In this document: one piece after another, positions 18,881-29,073 of the stretch
How the letters are laid out: every line of letters begins with the position of its first letter
Position numbering within the stretch: the first letter of the stretch is position 1
Assembly: GCA_037447655.1 (NCBI GenBank)
Contig: JBBHKE010001866.1
Coordinates: 1 to 58,409 of the forward strand
From: Zygnema cylindricum
Lineage: Eukaryota > Streptophyta > Zygnematophyceae > Zygnematales > Zygnemataceae
Direction: 5' to 3'
DNA: 58,409 nt
Made by a program: the position numbers and the translations under genes
The notes under the pieces: generated by a model
The model's input: only the letters and a program-made list of their open reading frames with translations
What the model was told of the DNA's origin: nothing
Databases searched by the model: none

Positions 18881-19579
18881 TCATTGTAAAGCCACAAATA
18901 AGCGTTGACGATAAAAAGAAGTAAGGACCGAAGGAGGGCTCCCAGGTCCTCGGCGCTCGAAAGCACGTCGAGCGCAAGTACGGAGAAACTCGTCCATTGC
19001 TACACCCAGACAACCAAAGATCTCGACCGCCATTGGAATAAAGTCATCCATAGGGTCCCGGTGGGCATAATCACGCTCCTTCACCTTAGCGGCATCACGA
19101 GCCGCCACCCCAACATGTCAAGCCGCCTGACCAACAAGTGTAGCTAAAGTAGGGTTCGCTAAAACAATATCACCGAAGATGCGCCGGGCACCATCAAGCA
19201 AAAACAACATCGATCCGACGCTTGGGAATAATATGAGAAACCTCCCGACAGACAAAAAAAGCACCCCTCTAAAGCAATAGTCGCAACGGCGTCGCGAATT
19301 GTGTCGTGCGCCTGCATCAAATCTCCCCCATGGGAGCAACGAAGCAAGTGGACACCATCGGGCCCCAAAACACGACCATATGCACAAACAAGAGAGCCAA
19401 GTAAAGGAGGATGGGGGAGGCCAAGGCGAAACCGGAGGGCGGTGGTGAACTAAGCCGGTGAGAATCGGAGAGTCGACAAAATCTGTGTAGCCAAAAGCCA
19501 AGACCCACAACCAGGTCCACCACAAGAGAGAAGACGGGCACGCGAAGAATCGGAGGGAAGCGTCTTGAGAAGGTCGCAT
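18881..19579 (-). pseudogene. LINE C-terminal region, nuclease-like segment
   Basis: Two overlapping frames carry the C-terminal part. The last reads VKERDYAHRDPMDDFIPMAV then EIFGCLGVAMDEFLRTCAR. The K-x3-Y ... F-I-P-x-A-V-E-x-x-G arrangement resembles the conserved C-terminal block of R2-type and related plant/algal RT proteins that follows a Cys/His motif and is associated with a restriction-like nuclease. The upstream part is frame-shifted. The nuclease assignment is tentative. Confidence 0.5.
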
Positions 19580-19614
19580 TTAATGGCGGCGACAACCCAG
19601 TCAGAAATCGATTC

Positions 19615-20361
19615 CTAGACACGCGATTCTTGGACACGCTCAACAGATTTTGTACCAAGAGTGGAGAAAATTGGCACATCCACTAGGGCATGGGGAGGAA
19701 GAGAACGTGACGCGTCCAATAGAGATCGTTGGAAAGCGAACACACTGTCTGAAACCCGGGGGATAACAGTAGCTAGAACGGGGGTGTCCCCAGCCAAGAA
19801 ACGGGAAACAAGAGTGGAGGCAATAAGACACCAACTTCCCAAATAAGCAACGGGAGCAACACGAGCAATGGATAATAGACCCAACCCCCCAGTAGAGACA
19901 GGGAGGGATGCCTGAATGTGGGCCGATGGCCCAGACTCGCGATCAAATGCCCCACGACCTAACAGAGTGTGGAGGACATCCATGAGGTGATCGTCAAAAG
20001 CCGAGAGAGAGGAGATAAATGTCGGAGTGGGAGGGGAAGTACGAGTAAGGTACGAAGGGCGGTGGGGAAAACACTTGGTTAACATAGCAAAAGCAACTTG
20101 GGGATCGGGAAGGTGAGGAAGATCGTCCAATTGGGCCAGATTTGTCTGTAAAGCATCAAGAAGGAATTGGGTCACGAAAGTATCCGAACCAAGGGGGCAA
20201 CCAAGCACCCGAATGCCATCGGAGGGAGAAGGGGTTTGAAAACCAGGAGGGGGAGTAAACGAAAGTGGAATATCTTGAGGAGACCAAATAACACACTTTG
20301 ACGGTTGGACTGAAAGGTTGAGTTCGGCTAAACATTCCTTGAAAAAATCATATGCCAACAC
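19615..20361 (-). pseudogene. LINE RT thumb and downstream region
   Basis: A 248-residue frame begins near LAYDFFKECLAELNLSVQPSKC, the helix after RT motif C, followed by VLGCPLGSDTFV (the usual LG-P/G motif of LINE RTs) and PVSTGGLGLLS. It continues the RT of 20533-21387 in another frame. Part of one decayed LINE protein. Confidence 0.75.
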
Positions 20362-21387
20362 GACTTGTTCTCTGGGCCAATAATGTGCGCATCAACTGCG
20401 ACCGAAGGGAAAAGGCAAGAAGGGAATGCGGCTACGGAGGCACGAAGGGCCCGGTAATGGGCGAGGGAGAACAAAGGTCCGCCGAGAGGGTCGCCTTGGC
20501 GAGTGCCAGTAGCAGAAGAGAGAGAAATGAGATCACCATCGGCCGAGAAGGAAAGGCTGCTCGTCAAAGAATATAAAGCACTCACAAAGGGGAATAACTG
20601 GACATTCGGAGATGGAGCCGCCATAAGCTCTGAAAAAAATCACATTCCGATCCACCGTATTAAAGGCATTGGAAACGTTGAGTTGATGGACCAACCAATC
20701 CGGATGTACATCCAACAAAGCCCGAATCCCATGGACCACGGCCTCACAACCCCCTCTCGTTGCCACTCCAAACTGATGAGGAGAAAAATAATCATGGAAA
20801 GCTGGTTGGAGCTGGAGACATATCGCAAGAGCCACCAATCTATATAAAACCTCTCCCACGGCGATAGGGCGGATCCCACCATTAGGTTTGGCGACTGCCA
20901 CAAGGCGGGACGCCGTGAGAAGATCACAAATCCAAGGGGGAACATCCCCACTAGCAATAAGAGAACATACTCGAAAGAACACATCAAACCCTCGGGCACC
21001 CGATTCAGGGGGCAAAACATCATGAAACAACTCATACACTGTGCCCGAGGGGGCCCCCGCTGAAAGGTGAGGAGAAGAGCTAAGAGCCTTAATGAAAACC
21101 TCTCGATCCAAAGTAAAACTCTCAGAGGGCTCAAAGGCGTGGATGGAAGGGAGTAAAGGGGAAGGGGCAGGGGGGTGGAGAGCTCGAAGGACCTCAATAG
21201 TGGAAGAAGATCCCAGGGCAGGGGTGAATGGCTGTAGGGCCCGAAGCGCTCGAGAAAGCTCACCAACACGGCCTAAGTGAATTGCTCGACGATAAGAGGC
21301 CGGGACATCCGATGGCCTGATGGCCGATGTGGTATGAAAGAGGTGCTCGATTCTCGATCCTCCTACTCGGCGTGGAGGGCCTTCCAA
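20328..21387 (-). pseudogene. LINE reverse transcriptase palm, catalytic residues lost
   Basis: Minus-strand frames at 21387-20533 and 20624-20328 together carry RT motifs: AVAKPNGGIRPIAVGEVLYR, HQFGVATRGGCEAVVHGIR, motif A as HQLNVSNAFNTVDRN, motif B as GTRQGDPLGGPLFSLAH, and motif C as VAVDAHIIGP. Family members normally have Asp where this motif A has Asn (LDVSNAF) and ADD where motif C reads AVD, so catalytic carboxylates appear lost. A frameshift falls between motifs A and B. Pseudogene. Confidence 0.85.
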
Positions 21388-21656
21388 TCACCACGAAGGA
21401 ATCGGCGACAACGGGCCATAGTTTCTCTAACCCCACTGCCCCCTCCACGACCTGGAAGGACTAGCACCCACGGAGAGAACATAAGAAGAAGGTGCCAAGG
21501 AGCAATGTCCGCCGGGTTTGAAGAAATGTGGGACAAGGGGAGGTGGATGGCATCTTGTACTATTGTCTTGATGGCCATAGGTATACGGGTGTACAATCGC
21601 GGGCGGGGAGCTCCCAAATCGTAAGCCCCCAAAACATCTAACTCACGAACGAGATC

Positions 21657-22067
21657 TCAATCCTCATCTGTGGGGCCGGAGGGGAGTGTGATCGATGACG
21701 ATTGAGGAGAGGTGATAGACAAAGGACCACCTAGGGTTATACAATGTCGACAACTCCGTGTGTGAAGGGAAATACCGGCCCTAGCGGCAAAAAGGTTGTG
21801 ACACCCAGGACATTCCAAACGCCTTTGGTTTCGCCAATGTGCGTGTTGTTGGCAGCGGCCGCAGGCCCGATCCAGAGGTACATAGTTTACGGGGAAGAGG
21901 CGCTGTCGCGTAGTGCAACAGGAAAAGACGGAAAAAAGGAGATTTGAAGGTACATAGTTTACGGGGAAGAGGTGCTGTCGCGTAGTGCAGTAGGAAAAGA
22001 CGGAAAAAAGGAGATCCGGAGGTACATAGTTACGAGGAAGAGGTGCTGTCGCGTAGTGCAACGACAC
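21657..22067 (-). pseudogene. LINE N-terminal CCHC zinc finger with repeated leader
   Basis: A 136-residue frame has C-P-G-C ... H-T-R-S-C (spacing Cx2Cx12Hx3C, residues 86-106, about 21812-21750) with another C-x2-C at residues 69-72. Zinc fingers of this form precede the RT in R2-like elements and bind target DNA. The first ~65 residues are a translation of the 72-bp tandem units and may not be coding. Confidence 0.65.
21878..22067 (-). repeat. 72-bp tandem units at the LINE 5' end
   Basis: Three direct copies of AGGTACATAGTTTACGGGG followed by AAGAGGYGCTGTCGCGTAGTGC and a GGAAAAGACGG spacer; the last copy is partial. The layout resembles 5' monomers that act as promoters in some LINE families; that role is inference. 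Confidence 0.8.
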
Positions 22068-22928
22068 TGTCCCCCTCCTTCACACTCCCACCTCTGCTAT
22101 ACAAGAGGGTGAAAAACCTCCAAACAGAGCCTCACAAAATCGTGAAAAAAATTAATGTTGCTCTTCGACAGACATACGGTAAATTACACGTCTCAAGTGT
22201 CAAGTCAAAGTACTTCTTCTCATCCTACAGTTATCCGATTTTCGACTGTTTCACCTCAATTGTAGGGTTTGACAGTTATCTGTCCTATTGCTTTCCTCAG
22301 AAAAAGAATCCGACAGTCTATCACAAAATGCATTATGACTGCTCAAAACATGTGTTACTCTATGAAAGGTGGGCACTATAGCAACATACGAGGAACGAAC
22401 TCACCACTACATCGAGAAAAAAAAAACCTCATATATTGTGCTCCGTGTGAAATTTATAACATTAACAAATTCAACTTCACGTAATATAATGAAATATCCA
22501 CGAACGGCAATATAAAAAATTAACTCGAGAGTTTATCAACAAAGATTCTGCAAATATTTTCGATTGTAATCGTCAATCTTCGAGCTCCAGCCCTTTTACG
22601 ATTTTGCTTATAGCATTATAAAGCATCTTAAATGACATTTTTTAAAATCTCTTATACTGACAACTGCATCTATAAATCCATATTAAGGTTTCAAATATCG
22701 AATAAACAAAATCCAAACCCTAAAAAAGAATCATTTTCTTGTAATCATAAGTGATACAAGTGACATTAGTGACATAAACCAATCCTTAAGATCAAATCTA
22801 CAGCTTATCGATACTTACTTCCAGACTTTTTTTGTCCACATCACACCTAAAATAGTGTGGACAATCTACGACTATCATTTTTTCGTCCGTATTTAAACTT
22901 TAAATTTAAAAATAATTGAAAAAAGATA

Positions 22929-25900
22929 TTAATGACGAGGAGAATCCATGAGTGCCCCTTTTATGCTCCGTAAATATTGGCCCAAAGACCAAACGGCTAA
23001 TCCGGCTGAAACATAAAGAAGAGAAATTCCAGAAACTGCAATGATTTGATGCGAAATTCCTTCAAAACTGCACAAAAGACAAAAAACAAAAATGAGAAAT
23101 AAACATGGCTAGATTTTTCTCTTTCTTCCTCCTCTAAAAAAGACAGTAAACAGCAAGTGATTTAAAGGGAAATTCCTTCAAAACTGCATAAAAACAAAAA
23201 CAAACATAGTTAACAGATACAGTTAGATCTTTCTTTCTCTTCCTCCTCTAAGAAAGAGAGTAAACTGCGATTGATTTCATGGGAAAGTACTTTAAAGCAA
23301 TACAAAAAAATATGATTGACAAATACAGTAAAAATATACAATTAACAACGACGGTTAACAAACACGGCTAACTAACACGGTTAACAAATACGACTAACAA
23401 ATACGGTTAACGAATATGGTAACAAATACGAGTAATTTTTCTCTTTCTTTCTCCCCAAAACAGCATGCGAGTTCTAGCAAAAAAAACCAAGTTCCAGAGA
23501 TTCTTAGTTCCTAAACAACGTTTTAAATATTGTCAACATAAGAAAAGCAATTAATGCCCATAAATTTACACGTAAAAAAAGTTGTATCACAAAACAGGTT
23601 TAAATGCCTATACTTTTGATTTTAAGTGGCCTGGCCTCTCCCTCTCCCTCTCTCCCTCTCCCTCTTCCTCTCCCACTCCCACTCCCTCTCTCTCCTCCCT
23701 CTTCCTCTCCCACTCCCACTCCCTCTCCCTCCCTCTCCCTCTTCCTTTCCCTCCCCCTCTCTAGCTCCCTCTTCCTCTCCCTCCCCCTCTTCCTCTCCGT
23801 CTCCCTCTTTCTAATGGTTGCAGCAAATGAAATCACGACCAAACCCCAAACCCTAAAACCTAAAGCCCGAACCCTAGCCCAACTCTTAAAACCCTGAAAA
23901 AACCCTTAAAAACCCTAAACACCCCTTACCTTGTATGGCGAAGGGCCAAAAGGAGAGTGATGGAGGCCAGTTGTGTCGCTGTTTTCCATTTCCCTAAAGA
24001 GCTTACCGCCACAGCCTGTAACCTCAAAAAAAAAAAAAAAAAAAAAATCAAAAGACGTTCTTGAGGTATTGAACCTTTGAAAGTCACCGCGAGGCGTTTT
24101 TACTTCTAAAACTTAGAGGCTTTAATCTCCAATAACCATCTCGAGGTGTTTGACTTCCTAAAGTGGACTTGTGAGTTCTAATTATTTAAAATGGAGCCTA
24201 AGAAAACTACACCGTGTATCGTTGTTAGGGTTAATGTCTATTTTTTGTCGCTTAAATCATCCTTTCTCCGTGCACACATGTTCGATTTTCGATTGGAGAC
24301 CGCCAACCGGAAAGTGAGAATCTCACCTTTCAATCCCAACCATCAGATTAACAATCAGGCAAGTGTGCACGAAATTCGATTTAAGTGTTGAATAAAACAT
24401 TAACACTAATAGCGGTACACGATGTACATTTAAAGCTAACCATACAGATAGATTAAACTCATCCAAAGTCAACCAGAGGACTGCCTACATAAAAAGAAAA
24501 AAACAACGCCAAAAGATAGAATGAAGAGGTAACGCCAAAGCATAAAATGATAAGAGGAGCACAAAACATAAAAGGAAAAGAAAACCACAAACAAACCTTG
24601 TGAAGCTCTCCTCCCTGTGCGGCGGCCCATTCTCGTACAGCTGACATAGCAATCTGTAATAAAAGCATCCCTCCTTTTTGCTTATTATAAAAACATCTCT
24701 CCTTTTTGTTGTGATGGAGACATCTCTTTTCTTATAGAAAATATCCCTCCTTTGTCTTGTAAGAATAAGAACATCTCTCCTTTTTCTTGTCATAGAAACA
24801 TCCCTTTTTTTTGTTGTAATAAAAACATCTTTTCTTTTTGATTTTATCCAATAATTCCAGCAAACAGATAATGTGGGGTTAATATGGCTGACGAGGTGAA
24901 AAAAGCAAACGACTCTATTAATAAAATTTTCGTGTAGGATAGAGGAAGAGTACAAAAGACTCCACCAAAAACGAGTTTTTGAAGGATAGTCGAACAGTGC
25001 AAAAAACTCGATTTAAAAGATTTTTGTATTGGATAGACGAAGGGTACAAAAGACTAGACTAAAACCATTTAAGTGAAGGATAGACAAGGGGTACAAAAAA
25101 CTCGACTTCAAAGTATGGTAGAGGAATAGAACAAATGAATCGAACAAAAGATCTTTTGTATAGGATAGACAAAGGGTACAAAAGACTCGACTAAAAACAT
25201 TTTTTTGCAGGATAGACGAAGGGTACAAATTACTCGATTAAAGCAAATTTGTATAGGATAGACGAAGAGTACACGAACTCGACTGAAAACATTTTTGTGT
25301 AGGATAGACAAAGGGTGCAAATCACCCGACTAAAACATATTTTAAGGATAGAAGAAAGGTACAAAAGACTCGATATTATTTCATTCAAATTAAATAATCG
25401 AATAATCGAATGATTGATTGCCCAGTTCATTTTTTACCTCAATCTAAGATCAATGAGATTTGAATTGATGATCACCAAAAAGTTAGCAAGAGAGACTTTA
25501 AACTTCGCAGGAGAATCCTAGAGAAGAATCCGTCAACAATATAAGCTTTTATTCTTTCAATTAGTTTGTCGATAACAAGCTGTTTAAAAAACGACAATCG
25601 AATTGTGACAGTGCCGTTAACAACGATAATACAAAAAACAACAACAGGAGCAGTTTGAGACAGTGCCGTTAACAATATGCAGCAGTTTGTGATAGTGCTG
25701 TTAACAATTACCTCACGTCCAATAATGGCTATCGCTGGTAGAGGAAGGGCCCATAACGGAAGGTCCAGAGGTACTTTTTCCGTACATAGTAATACCAGGG
25801 CAGTTGCGACCATAAGCTGAAAAAAACGACAAAGCATCTGTTGGAAGCTGCTTTGCGAAGTACTGCTTTCAAACAGCCCCAGAGATTGACTATATTTCAG

Positions 25901-28900
25901 CCCTCAATTTAACCCATTTCTCTACCCCATACAAAAAACCTTATCAGGGAGGATAAGGGACATTGAGCCCTCAATTTAAGCACATTTTTCCACCCTGATT
26001 AGCATAACATAAATTCAACCTATTGAATGCACAAAATCTTATCAGGGAATATAAGGGACATGAACTATATTTCAGCCGTCGATAAAACCCCATTTCTCAA
26101 CCCCATAACTAACTTAACTGTAATTCATTAAATGCATACAATAAACCTTTAAGGGAAAGTGACACAATCATAATTTTACCCTCGTTTTGTGGGTAAAATG
26201 TGAGTAATCGTACACTTTATCATACATTTTGTACAATTTCTTGAAAAATCGTTTTTAAGGTTTCTCACAAAACTGTACTATAAAAAACGAGGGTAAAATT
26301 TTGATAGCCTAATTCCCTATTATTGCATAAATTCTGACAAATTTCAGGGTCCATGAATTTCAGTAACAAAAATAGAACTGTAAGAAAACAAAAAGACAAA
26401 CATCTGAAATTTTCCAAGTTTATGCATCCTCCCCAGTCACTGCGCCGCAATCGTTATTAAAGTAAAAAATTATTAGCGCGGAATTTATATTACTAGTGCT
26501 TTTAAAGTAAAGAAATTATTAGCTTGGCGTTTATATTAGTGTTATTGATTATAATTCAGTTCTGAATGACGTAGCTGATTCTGACCCGTTTAAGGAATTA
26601 GCAGTAAGAAAAAAACAATTAGTGCCACTGGCACTATTTTAGGTTCAAGGGGTAAAATTTAGGGGCACCAATGGTGTCGTTGACACTAATAATGATACAC
26701 GGTTTAGTCTTGTCTAGTTCATCAACAGAAAGAAGAAAAAGTGAAAAAATAAGTTCTCAAACATCTCTGACAACTCCGGCTCATAACTTTAAATATGGAC
26801 TATGTTTCAATTATAGTTTCATCTCATTAAATAGAGGATTCTCTGAGCCCAACGAACAACTGAGATTACTGAATATCGGTAATTCTGTGAACTTTGGGAA
26901 TTTTATGAATTTTGTAAAATTTGAGCAGTTCTTGAACTTGAATGAGTTTTGTATGAATCTTGAATAAATTTAGAATGAATTTTAAATGAATTTTAAATGA
27001 ATCTTGAATGAATTTTGCATAAACTTTGACACAGTTCATTGAGAACTAGAGAACTTCTCAAAAATCTCACTCACCTTATCTGCCACAGGATCAAGGAAGG
27101 CACCAAATTCCGTCATATTTCCCATCTGCCACAACAAACCCTTTTCTTCATTTTCCCAAAAAACTTCAATACAATTTCTTCATTTTGCAGAAAAACTCAA
27201 ATCCCATTTCCTCGTTTTGGAAAAAAAAACTGAGTTCAAAAGATTCAGTACTAAAACCATTAGGTTATTTCAAACCCTTTAGAATGTTTTAGGGTTTTTT
27301 TTAGTTAACATCACTAATATAGTCATATTCATAAATATCATTAATATCACTATTATAGTGATATTCCCTAACATATCACTATTTTAGTGATATTGAACAA
27401 TATTACTGTTTTAGTGGTATTCACTAACATCACGATTTAAGGGATATTCATAAATATCATTAACTTCACTATTTTAGTGATATGCATTAACATCACTATT
27501 ATAGTGATATTCATTAACTTCACTATTATAGTCATATTCATTAACACCATATTACAGGGATACTCACGAATATCTTTAATATCACTACTATAGTAATATT
27601 CACTAACATCACTATTTTAGTGATATCCGTTAACATCCTCATTGATATTCATGAATGACATGACGCAGTATTCATGCTTCTAAAATGTGCTTCATAATTT
27701 TTTTATTAGTTAACCCTAAAAAACCTCAGTTTTAAGTTTCTATAGTGTGCACCGATAGTGCTTTGATGGTGAAATGCACATATAAAAAAAAACAAGAAAA
27801 ATAAGAAAAATAAGTACCTTGCGAGCAAGATACCCGTCCAACCAATCCGTAAAAGAAGCAAGAATGAAAATGGCTGTTGCGACTTTGGGAGAAGAGTAAT
27901 ACACTGCCAAAGGAACACATAGAGGGTTTTAAGATTTTTTAGGGTTAAAAAAAACTTAGGAGTTTTTGGGGTTTTCTAGAAGTTTTCCGAGGATTTTTTT
28001 AGGGGTTTTAAGAGTTTGAAATTGTGTTTTGGTTTTTTCAGAAGTTCCAAGGAATTTTTAGGTGTTTTCGGAGGTTTTTAGGGTCAGGTTAAAAGGATAC
28101 ATTTTATTGACTACTTTGTAGCTCTTGTTAAGTTGAAGAAGAAGGGAAATCCTGCAAGTTTTGCAGCAAAATTGTATAATTTTCCAAAGCCATTAAAAAA
28201 AAAAAAAAAACAGAATCATGTCCTTTTTTGTTTCTTTAATTAAATATTTTTTCCTGTTTCTTTTTCATCGTCTCCCTTCGTTTTTTCCTCAAATACACTT
28301 TATTAAAAAGCTCCTTTGATTAGAAAAAATAATTGTTTCGTTCCCATCTTCGTTTTTGTTTTTCCCTCAAATACATTTGTATCAAGAAGCTCTTACTTGC
28401 CTGCAAGAAGCACTGGTACGGCTGCAATTCTTCCTAATGTCAGGACAGTTGGCAGAGTCATCAAATCATGGCTTCCCTTGGATTCTTCGGTGACAGGTGT
28501 CACAGATTCCGTTCTCTCCGTGACAGGAGTCGCAGATTCTGCAGTCGATTCTGTACTCTTTGTGACAGGTGTCACAGATTCAGAGGTCTCTGTGACAGGA
28601 GTCACTGATGCTGACAAATGAGTTCTCTGACCTCTTTGTCCTGTTTCCCTTTTGTAATAAAAAGAACCACAAATTTTTGATTGTTGTGGAAATGCAAAAA
28701 AAATGGAAGAATGATCAGAAATGACTCCATTTTTTATTTTTTTTTCCTTCTGCAAATCAAATCCTCTGCAATTATCTTTTTGGCATTTGTAATGGATTGG
28801 ACCAATGGAGTCCTTTCCTAATCCTCTTTTCTGCTGCAATCTCCTGTTATTGGATAAAGCTGTACAAGGAGACACGTGTCCTACATTCCAGAGGTGTCTT

Positions 28901-29073
28901 TTGTTTGAAACAGAAAACGACAAATTATTTTGCTCCGCAATTTGCTGCTTAAAAGCTTGCTTTGGTTGATTCCTTATCTTAAACCTAAAAGTTGTAGGAA
29001 GGACTGAAGATGCCAATGAAGACGAGACTTCACACGTGTGAGCAGCTGTACGGATTAAGGGACGGAGTGCCAT
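22929..29073 (-). CDS. PGP1: Phosphatidylglycerophosphate synthase, organellar, 7 exons
   Basis: CDP-alcohol phosphatidyltransferase making phosphatidylglycerophosphate from CDP-diacylglycerol and glycerol-3-phosphate, needed for plastid/mitochondrial phosphatidylglycerol. Exons on the minus strand: 29073-28401, 27903-27818, 27125-27075, 25816-25712, 24653-24597, 24015-23930, 23067-22929; 398 residues, frame open throughout. The signature DG-x2-AR-x8-G-x3-D-x3-D is complete across exons 2-3 (DGYLAR ... GAFLDPVAD). Other plant-like blocks are LPTVLTLGRIAAVP, IAIIGREIAMSAVREWAA, SLGKWKTATQ and GISLLYVSAGLAVWSL. The first ~200 residues are a long, basic, targeting-like region with degenerate SVTPVTE repeats; Arabidopsis PGP1 is about 100 residues shorter. 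Intron 1 uses a GC donor (CAG|GCAAGT). Exon 7 is duplicated at 12248-12386. Head-to-head with the FUSC gene. Confidence 0.93.
23636..23813. repeat. CT-rich microsatellite in PGP synthase intron 6
   Basis: CTCTCC-type units with imperfections. The open frames on both strands here are translations of the repeat. It marks the right edge of the homology with 11424-12967. Confidence 0.85.
23850..23925. repeat. Degenerate telomere-like AAACCCT repeats in intron 6
   Basis: CCCCAAACCCTAAAACCTAAA-like units, irregular in length. They resemble plant telomeric repeat but are too degenerate and too internal to be a telomere. Confidence 0.6.
24210..24424. mobile_element. Short CACCG-family MITE in PGP synthase intron 5 region
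   Basis: Ends are CACCGTGTATCGTTGTTAG and the inverse AATAGCGGTACACGATG, flanked by TA (24208-24209 and 24425-24426). Same short subfamily as 3313-3530. Sits between exons 6 and 5 of the minus-strand gene. Confidence 0.85.
24664..24835. repeat. About 30-bp tandem repeat (ACATCTCTCCTTTTT)
   Basis: Six or so degenerate units of ACATCYCTCCTTTTT plus a spacer, in PGP synthase intron 4. On the minus strand they translate as KKRDVSITTKRRD-like repeats, an artefact of the unit. Confidence 0.75.
24932..25375. repeat. About 55-bp minisatellite (GGATAGACRAAGGGTACAAA)
   Basis: At least eight degenerate units of GGATAGACAAAGGGTACAAA followed by AGACTCGACTAAAA-AC lie in PGP synthase intron 4. Three minus-strand open frames across it share LYPSSIL-type repeats and are not genes. 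Confidence 0.85.
26440..26705. mobile_element. Degenerate MITE in PGP synthase intron 3
   Basis: The left part GCCGCAATCGTTATTAAAG and right part CACTAATAATGATACACGG are diverged CACCG-family ends. The interior (TTCAGTTCTGAATGACGTAG, GGGGTAAAATTTAGGGGCAC) recurs inverted in the PSMA4 fragment intron at about 43826-44022. Confidence 0.65.
27308..27640. repeat. Tandem array of short palindromes (ATCACTATTTTAGTGAT)
   Basis: About a dozen units of ATCACTATTATAGTGATATTC with variable TAACATC spacers in PGP synthase intron 2. Each unit is itself an inverted repeat (TCACTA ... TAGTGA), so the RNA could form a string of small hairpins on either strand. Confidence 0.85.
27920..28090. repeat. Degenerate TTTTAGGG-like run in intron 1
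   Basis: AGGGTTTT, TTTTAGGGGTTTTAAG and TTTTTAGGGTCAGG units occur repeatedly between exons 1 and 2 of PGP synthase. A similar GGTTTTGTAAGG run lies in FUSC intron 1 (about 30607-30725). Confidence 0.55.
28488..28612 (-). repeat. PGP1: Coding minisatellite in PGP synthase exon 1
   Basis: GTGACAGGTGTCACAGATTC-type units encode degenerate SVTPVTE(T/R)-SE repeats just before the catalytic domain. Each unit contains the small palindrome GTGACAGGTGTCAC. The frame is kept. Confidence 0.85.

Larger units (their letters stand above)
18518..22098 (-). mobile_element. Decayed non-LTR retrotransposon (LINE) with zinc finger and RT
   Basis: Read on the minus strand: tandem 72-bp units and a CCHC-type zinc finger (22067-21657), reverse transcriptase (21387-20328), thumb/connector region (20361-19615), then a C-terminal segment to 18881. 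The 3' UTR carries (GGGGTT)n at 18755-18708 and ends GCTTTTTAATTTATCCTGC at 18518. Several frameshifts separate the parts. An N-terminal zinc finger with no N-terminal apurinic endonuclease points to the R2-like group that uses a C-terminal nuclease; the clade is inferred. Truncated 3' ends of the family lie at 16882 and 17700, and a related one at 46367. Confidence 0.85.

Noticed and set aside
23850-23925. Telomeric DNA
   Set aside because: AAACCCT-like units are irregular, short and lie in an intron between coding exons.
24485-24955. 156-residue KRRDV-repeat protein on the minus strand
   Set aside because: It is the translation of the ~30-bp intronic repeat plus the exon 5 flank in the wrong frame.
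24932-25375. CRISPR-like array
   Set aside because: Repeats are degenerate and tandem without unique spacers, inside a eukaryotic intron; this is a minisatellite.
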